Shown here piece after piece: positions 60,352 through 64,000 of a stretch of DNA of 64,000 nucleotides. The notes below the pieces were generated by a model that searched no databases, was not told the origin of the DNA, and saw nothing but the letters and a program-made list of their open reading frames with translations. Source of the DNA: Marinirhabdus gelatinilytica (GTDB lineage: Bacteria > Bacteroidota > Bacteroidia > Flavobacteriales > Flavobacteriaceae); assembly GCF_003353425.1 (NCBI RefSeq), contig NZ_QRAO01000002.1, positions 108,454-172,453 on the forward strand, given 5' to 3'. Every line of letters starts with the position of its first letter. The first letter of the stretch is position 1. The position numbers and the translations under genes are program-made.

Positions 60352-60366
60352 CTAATATATATTAGA
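60351..60366. promoter_or_regulatory. 16-bp perfect palindrome TCTAATATATATTAGA
   Basis: A perfect inverted repeat that shares its first base with the start codon of the 80-aa gene. Its position suits a translational or transcriptional operator; AT-rich chance is also possible. Confidence 0.4.
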
Positions 60367-60441
60367 AAAATACTTCTCCAAGATACTTTTTTTTCATTCC
60401 CGAGGCAACTTTTAATTTTCAATTCATATAAGGTATAGAAT

Positions 60442-60507
60442 TTTAGCGCAAATTTAGCGCTTTAAATTCCCGTATCACCAGTATTCTCTGGATCTTAGCT
60501 AAGATCC
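60442..60507. repeat. Repeats in front of the transposase
   Basis: A direct repeat TTTAGCGC at 60442-60449 and 60453-60460 (11-bp period) and a perfect 18-bp palindrome GGATCTTAGCTAAGATCC at 60490-60507, ending 14 bp before the transposase ATG. These may be the end of the element, transposase binding sites or an operator. A matching copy on the right side was not found. Confidence 0.6.
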
Positions 60508-60521
60508 AAAAATTAAAAAAT

Positions 60522-61556
60522 ATGAATTTTTCAGAATTTTCAAAGGACTTTAAAAACCTTCCATATCAGAAGCAACAGGAAATAATCCAATTATTATCCA
60601 AACAAATAATTGATTCACGTCCAATCTTAAATCATAAGGAGAAACCATCGAGTTGTCCTCATTGTAATCACACGACAATCCATAAACACGGAACTTATAA
60701 AATCAAAAATGGTGACGGTGTTAAAGTTACTGGTGGAACAAGGTATCAATGTCAAGGTTGTAAAAAGACCTTTAACGAACTTACAGGAACAACTATTCAC
60801 GGACTTAAAAAGACCGATGAGTTCCGAGAGTTTATTGAGTTAATGTTTGAAGGGGATAGTATTAGAAAGATTGCTAAAAGACTTTCTTTATCCACAAAGA
60901 CTGTTTTTGATTGGAGACATAAAACATTAGAGAGTTTCAGTGGAATATTCACAAAGAAGTTTAAGGGTATAGTTGAGACAGATGATGTGATTATGGGGTT
61001 CAACCAAAAAGGTCGGAAGAATAACTTTCTGAAAATTGGGAAGAGAAAAAGAGGTGTAAATAATGACCAAGATGTATCTGTAATGGTTTCATTAGATCGT
61101 TACAAGACTATTGATTTGAAACTTGTAACTTATGGAAAGGTAACTACTGAAAACCTTTATAGAGAAATGGATATGAATAAATACAATGAAGAGAACATCG
61201 TTATATCAGATAAGTCGAAAGCATTAGTAAAATTCTTTAAGACAATGGGATTTGAACACATCACATTTCTGGCGAAAGATCATGTTCATCCGAAGTATCC
61301 AATTTATCATGTCAATAATTTAAACAACCTCGTAGGTCGTTTGAGAAGGTGGATTAAGGAGTGTTTCTCTTCGGTATCTACTAAGTATTTACAGAATTAT
61401 TTAAACTATTTCTTAATGTTAGAAATACTGAAAAATGACGATACTGAAAACCAAAGAAATCAATGGTGGGATTTCATGTTGGATGATACTAATACTTTTA
61501 AAAGATCAAAGAGCGTCGAAGAAAAGTATCAAGAGTTTTTAAGTTTCAAGAGTTAA
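60522..61556 (+). CDS. IS1595-family transposase
   Basis: 344 aa. The zinc ribbon has CPHCNHTTIHKHGTY and CQGCKKTFNELTG (about 46-80), then the helix-turn-helix IRKIAKRLSLSTKTVFDWRH. The DDE core follows: VETDDVIMGFNQKGRK (first Asp), NIVISDKSKALVKFF (second Asp) and HVNNLNNLVGRLRRW before TKYLQNYLNYFL. The last block matches the ISSod11/ISNwi1-like branch, although the usual His or Glu after the Asn is not obvious, so activity is uncertain. No matching terminal repeat was seen after it, and the convergent gene overlaps by 11 bp. Confidence 0.85.
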   Translation: MNFSEFSKDFKNLPYQKQQEIIQLLSKQIIDSRPILNHKEKPSSCPHCNHTTIHKHGTYKIKNGDGVKVTGGTRYQCQGCKKTFNELTGTTIHGLKKTDEFREFIELMFEGDSIRKIAKRLSLSTKTVFDWRHKTLESFSGIFTKKFKGIVETDDVIMGFNQKGRKNNFLKIGKRKRGVNNDQDVSVMVSLDRYKTIDLKLVTYGKVTTENLYREMDMNKYNEENIVISDKSKALVKFFKTMGFEHITFLAKDHVHPKYPIYHVNNLNNLVGRLRRWIKECFSSVSTKYLQNYLNYFLMLEILKNDDTENQRNQWWDFMLDDTNTFKRSKSVEEKYQEFLSFKS

Positions 61557-61878
61557 TTTTTCTCAGAACTCCATCAACATCTGAAATTTTAATGAGTAGT
61601 TCAAACATTTTCTGTTGAAGCACTTTTTGGTTTTTAACTTTATAGTCCAGAATTCCTCCATCTTGATTTTTGACATCAACATCAATAATCCAAGTTGATG
61701 GCATCTCACTTTCTTTCATTATAAACCTCTTAAATTTATAGTCTATCAATACCATTGTCTCATCAGTTTCAACAATCATATCATCAGATAAATGAACTCC
61801 ATAAAGACTTTCTTTTATGCTCTTAAATGATGTTGGTCTTTTGGATAAGTCGTTAAGAAGTTTGTCTAGTTCTATCAT
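61546..61878 (-). CDS. Protein of unknown function coupled to the SH3 lipoprotein
   Basis: 110 aa, no signal. LSKRPTSFKSIKESLYGVHL, MIVETDETMVLIDYKFKRF and a C-terminal helix MFELLIKISDVDGVLRKI. No family recognised. Its ATG overlaps the stop codon of the upstream SH3-domain lipoprotein (ATGA), so translation is coupled. It runs into the end of the transposase gene from the opposite strand by 11 bp. Confidence 0.7.
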   Translation of the reverse strand: MIELDKLLNDLSKRPTSFKSIKESLYGVHLSDDMIVETDETMVLIDYKFKRFIMKESEMPSTWIIDVDVKNQDGGILDYKVKNQKVLQQKMFELLIKISDVDGVLRKINS

Positions 61879-63002
61879 AGTTTAACAACTCTTGAACTAT
61901 GTATATAACCTATTGTTCCGTCCGATAGTTTTACTTTTTTATATTCTCCATCAGAAGATAACACTTCAAATTTTTCATTCTTTAAAACCTTACGGATAAC
62001 CTCTCCCTTTGGTTTATCTCTAAGATTTGAGTAACCATCGGGATCATTTATTTTGAAGTATTTTGTTGTTGTAACAATGCTATTTTCTTCCTCAACCTCT
62101 TCGGTAACGTCTATCTTTTCTAATTCAAATCTTTTAGACGCACCAGAGTCACTAAAAAAATTGGCTTCTAACCCATTTTCAAACACGAAAAGAACACCAT
62201 AGGTTCTTCCCCTATCTTTCTTATAATCAATAGAAAAAGTATATCTGTTACCATCATAACCAGTTTCATATGCAGATGTAAATTCCTTTTCGACATCCTT
62301 TACCATTAGAACACCACTAACAACACCTTTTTTACCAAATTTAGATAGTTCTTTTTCATCTATTGATGTAATACTGACACTGACATCCTTTTCTTCATCA
62401 GAACTCTTATATCGTCCTAAAATGGTGTTTTCATCAATTCCGTAATCCTCTATAACTTCTTCCTTGTTATTTTCGATTTCTTCTTGTTTTATTCTTTCCT
62501 CTTTTTCAATTTTGTTTTCCCAATCTTTAAGTATTATGAAATCATCTTTAGTCTTAGTTCCTTTCAAGATATATGGAACACTAACTTCTTTGATTGACTT
62601 TCCGTTTTTCTTTGAACCGTCTATTAAATAATCCACGAAAACAAAGTTGGTGTTAAAATCAAACTGAACAGTCAAAGTATTTCCATTACTCGATACTTTG
62701 TAAGTACCTGTAATATCTTCTCGATCAATAATCTCACCCATAACATAAAGAGATGCCACAGAAAAACGAACGGTATTTCCATCAAAAACTAACGCTTCAA
62801 CTCCGAAGAAATCTCCACTATCACGAGTATATGGACTACTCTTTTGAAATAGTTCATTTATACCTTCTAAATCTAAATTATTCGAAACATTTTCTGTTTT
62901 AGAAATTGTTTCAGTAGTTAAAATATCCTTTTCTTTTTTGGATTGGTCTTTACAACTGAGTAGTAAAATTGCGACTATTAGGATGAAGATTGAATTTTTC
63001 AT
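61875..63002 (-). CDS. Lipoprotein with C-terminal bacterial SH3 domain
   Basis: 375 aa from ATG 63002, which gives the signal peptide KNSIFILIVAILLLSC (lipobox). About 60-160 is a beta-rich domain (VRFSVASLYVMGEIIDRE). A charged helix (about 175-200, KEERIKQEEIENNKEE) separates it from a second beta domain. The last 65 residues are an SH3_3 fold: DPDGYSNLRDKPKGEVIRKV, EKFEVLSSDGEYKKVKLSDG and YIHSSRVVKL. It should be an envelope protein contacting cell wall or a partner. It is divergent from the XRE gene. Confidence 0.8.
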   Translation of the reverse strand: MKNSIFILIVAILLLSCKDQSKKEKDILTTETISKTENVSNNLDLEGINELFQKSSPYTRDSGDFFGVEALVFDGNTVRFSVASLYVMGEIIDREDITGTYKVSSNGNTLTVQFDFNTNFVFVDYLIDGSKKNGKSIKEVSVPYILKGTKTKDDFIILKDWENKIEKEERIKQEEIENNKEEVIEDYGIDENTILGRYKSSDEEKDVSVSITSIDEKELSKFGKKGVVSGVLMVKDVEKEFTSAYETGYDGNRYTFSIDYKKDRGRTYGVLFVFENGLEANFFSDSGASKRFELEKIDVTEEVEEENSIVTTTKYFKINDPDGYSNLRDKPKGEVIRKVLKNEKFEVLSSDGEYKKVKLSDGTIGYIHSSRVVKL

Positions 63003-63054
63003 AGGACTATGGATTAAGAATTTACGGGGCAATTATAACTATAAATTTTAAAAT

Positions 63055-63070
63055 ACAACGTATCCGTTGT
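63055..63070. promoter_or_regulatory. Operator-like palindrome ACAACG-N4-CGTTGT
   Basis: A perfect 6-bp inverted repeat with a 4-bp spacer in the 107-bp gap between the SH3 lipoprotein and the XRE gene. It is the natural place for autoregulation by the XRE protein and control of the divergent pair. Confidence 0.5.
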
Positions 63071-63109
63071 GTAAATAATCCTGGAATATCACCCTCTTTG
63101 TTCTCTACA

Positions 63110-63325
63110 ATGGAGATAAACAAGGACATAGAACTGAAAAAACTTGGTGAAAAGATTAAAGCGGTTAGAAAGCGTTTATGTCTTACTCAATTTGATCTAG
63201 GTGTCCGTATTGATAAAGACCAACAAAGTATCTCACGACTTGAAGCTGGTGAGATAAATCCTTCTTATATCTACTTAATGGAAATTTGTAAAGGTCTTGA
63301 AGTTGAATTGAAAGATATTTTGTAA
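63110..63325 (+). CDS. XRE-family helix-turn-helix regulator
   Basis: 71 aa from ATG 63110 (an in-frame TTG at 63098 was not chosen). The protein is a single HTH_3 domain: LGEKIKAVRKRLCLTQFDLG, VRIDKDQQSISRLEAGEINP and YLMEICKGLEVELKDIL. Such stand-alone regulators control their own gene and a neighbour, often in defence or toxin loci. The flanking genes are the divergent SH3 lipoprotein, the structured element and the partial helical gene. Confidence 0.9.
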   Translation: MEINKDIELKKLGEKIKAVRKRLCLTQFDLGVRIDKDQQSISRLEAGEINPSYIYLMEICKGLEVELKDIL

Positions 63326-63331
63326 TTTTAT

Positions 63332-63462
63332 AAATGACTACCAATCTGTCAAATTGAGTCCAACATTGCAGTGTAATGCTCAACGCTTGGATTTTCTCTT
63401 TATTCCAGTCCCTGATCCTAAGTCCATCTTAGGTCATACTTACGTAGGGTTGGTAGTCATTT
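63332..63462 (+). ncRNA. Candidate structured RNA (or small mobile element), about 131 nt
   Basis: The ends AAATGACTACCAA (63332-63344) and TTGGTAGTCATTT (63450-63462) form a perfect 13-bp stem that can extend by three pairs with G-U. Inside are TTGAG/CTCAA (63354-63358 with 63379-63383) continuing to CATT/AATG, and the perfect hairpin CCTAAG-TCCAT-CTTAGG (63417-63433). The result is a three-way junction followed by a T-rich tail. No reading frame fills it. The strand is assigned with the flanking genes and is not proven. A short transposon with inverted ends is the main alternative. Confidence 0.5.
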
Positions 63463-63508
63463 TATTTACTTCTTATATTGTTCAATATCTAAAAGTTTAA
63501 ATTCACAA

Positions 63509-64000
63509 ATGAATCAGGGTTATTTCATTCAATATGGTTTGGAGTTATTGGGTGGAGATTTAAAATCAGAAATGAATCATTTTGAAAAGATTTCAGATAT
63601 TCTTCTAGCATTATATATTTCTCGAATTGACAACAAACAGACTAATTTTCACGGAGAACGATTACACTACATCAACTTAATTACGCAGAAATTTTTATTA
63701 CACATAAATTCAGTCAAGAAATTAACTGATGGTATTACACTTAAATCAAAATCAAAAGATTTTGAGACAATTGTAAAAGACCCATTTTCAATAAGTGTTT
63801 TAGTGAGAGGGTCGATAGAAAATTACTTAGTGTTGAACTATATATCTAATCGTTTCAAAGATGAAGATTTATTGTCAGGAAGGTTTGAGATTTGGTTAAG
63901 ATACGGGCTTACAAAAAGGGGTGTTCTTCCTGAGAATGATGAAGAAAGGAGAGTGAATCAGAGTGATAAAGATAGTATTGAACTTCTAACTGAAAGAATT
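63509..64000 (+). CDS. Helical protein of unknown function, cut by window end
   Basis: Translated by eye from ATG 63509; 164 codons are open to the window edge. The sequence is all-helical: SEMNHFEKISDILLALYISR, ERLHYINLITQKFLLHINSV and SISVLVRGSIENYLVLNYIS. The last segment recalls the DUF5677/HEPN-like helical families found in defence loci, but I cannot assign it with confidence. It follows the structured element by 46 bp. Confidence 0.6.
   Translation, partial: MNQGYFIQYGLELLGGDLKSEMNHFEKISDILLALYISRIDNKQTNFHGERLHYINLITQKFLLHINSVKKLTDGITLKSKSKDFETIVKDPFSISVLVRGSIENYLVLNYISNRFKDEDLLSGRFEIWLRYGLTKRGVLPENDEERRVNQSDKDSIELLTERI

Noticed and set aside
63332-63462. Retron RNA (msr-msd) as identity of the structured element
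   Set aside because: No reverse transcriptase gene is adjacent in the window, and no long msd hairpin is present.
1-64000. tRNA, rRNA and CRISPR arrays
   Set aside because: No cloverleaf with a TTCGA arm, rRNA block or regularly spaced direct repeats was found on reading through.

Overview
The window is a contiguous piece of a chromosome from a marine-type member of the Flavobacteriaceae (Bacteroidota). Evidence seen: DUF5686/carboxypeptidase-like and TonB-dependent outer membrane proteins, many short lipoproteins with a Cys at the end of the signal peptide, a mitochondrial-type aconitase, a cyclophilin-FKBP fusion, a RibB with a decayed GTP cyclohydrolase II half, and promoters whose only strong element is the Bacteroidota -7 box TAnnTTTG. 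No rRNA, tRNA or CRISPR array is visible.

Layout. 1-20 kb is housekeeping: nucleoid-associated protein (cut by the left edge), lysA, a dual immunophilin, YfiT-like and hydrolase genes, a threonylcarbamoyl-AMP synthase family protein, OmpA lipoprotein, a glycosyltransferase, a large M14 peptidase, a PUR-alpha-like protein, an ABC half-transporter, an amino-acid dehydrogenase, nusB-DUF1573-yajC, pepT and pyrD. 20-30 kb holds LysE, HMG-CoA lyase and a 5'-nucleotidase, then a haem-binding cytochrome-like gene and a DUF4856-imelysin-HTTM-TonB receptor operon. The last two units share a 23-bp palindrome resembling the Irr/Fur iron control element, so this block is probably an iron- or haem-responsive import system. 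31-38.6 kb holds guaB and an envelope-folding operon of three SurA/parvulin-like proteins followed by a MoxR ATPase. 38.9-52 kb holds aconitase, TlpA thioredoxin, M1 and M23 peptidases, isoaspartyl methyltransferase, a DUF5686 protein, smpB and a DegT aminotransferase.

52-58.8 kb is accessory: a LytTR response regulator with a 7TM LytS-type kinase (whose best start codon is not canonical), a 9-bp direct repeat with the spacing of LytTR sites in front of a DUF4412 gene, and a run of small secreted or lipid-anchored proteins in which several genes are decaying. One carries an in-frame stop, one lacks a start and one is frameshifted.

58.8-60 kb is ribB (RibBX type). From about 60.1 kb to the right edge the DNA is AT-rich and island-like: an IS1595-family transposase preceded by repeats, a coupled pair of unknown genes with an SH3-domain lipoprotein, a small XRE regulator with its own operator-like palindrome, an unassigned structured element of about 130 nt closed by a 13-bp perfect stem, and a helical protein of unknown function cut by the window end. 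That right edge is the best candidate for something undescribed.
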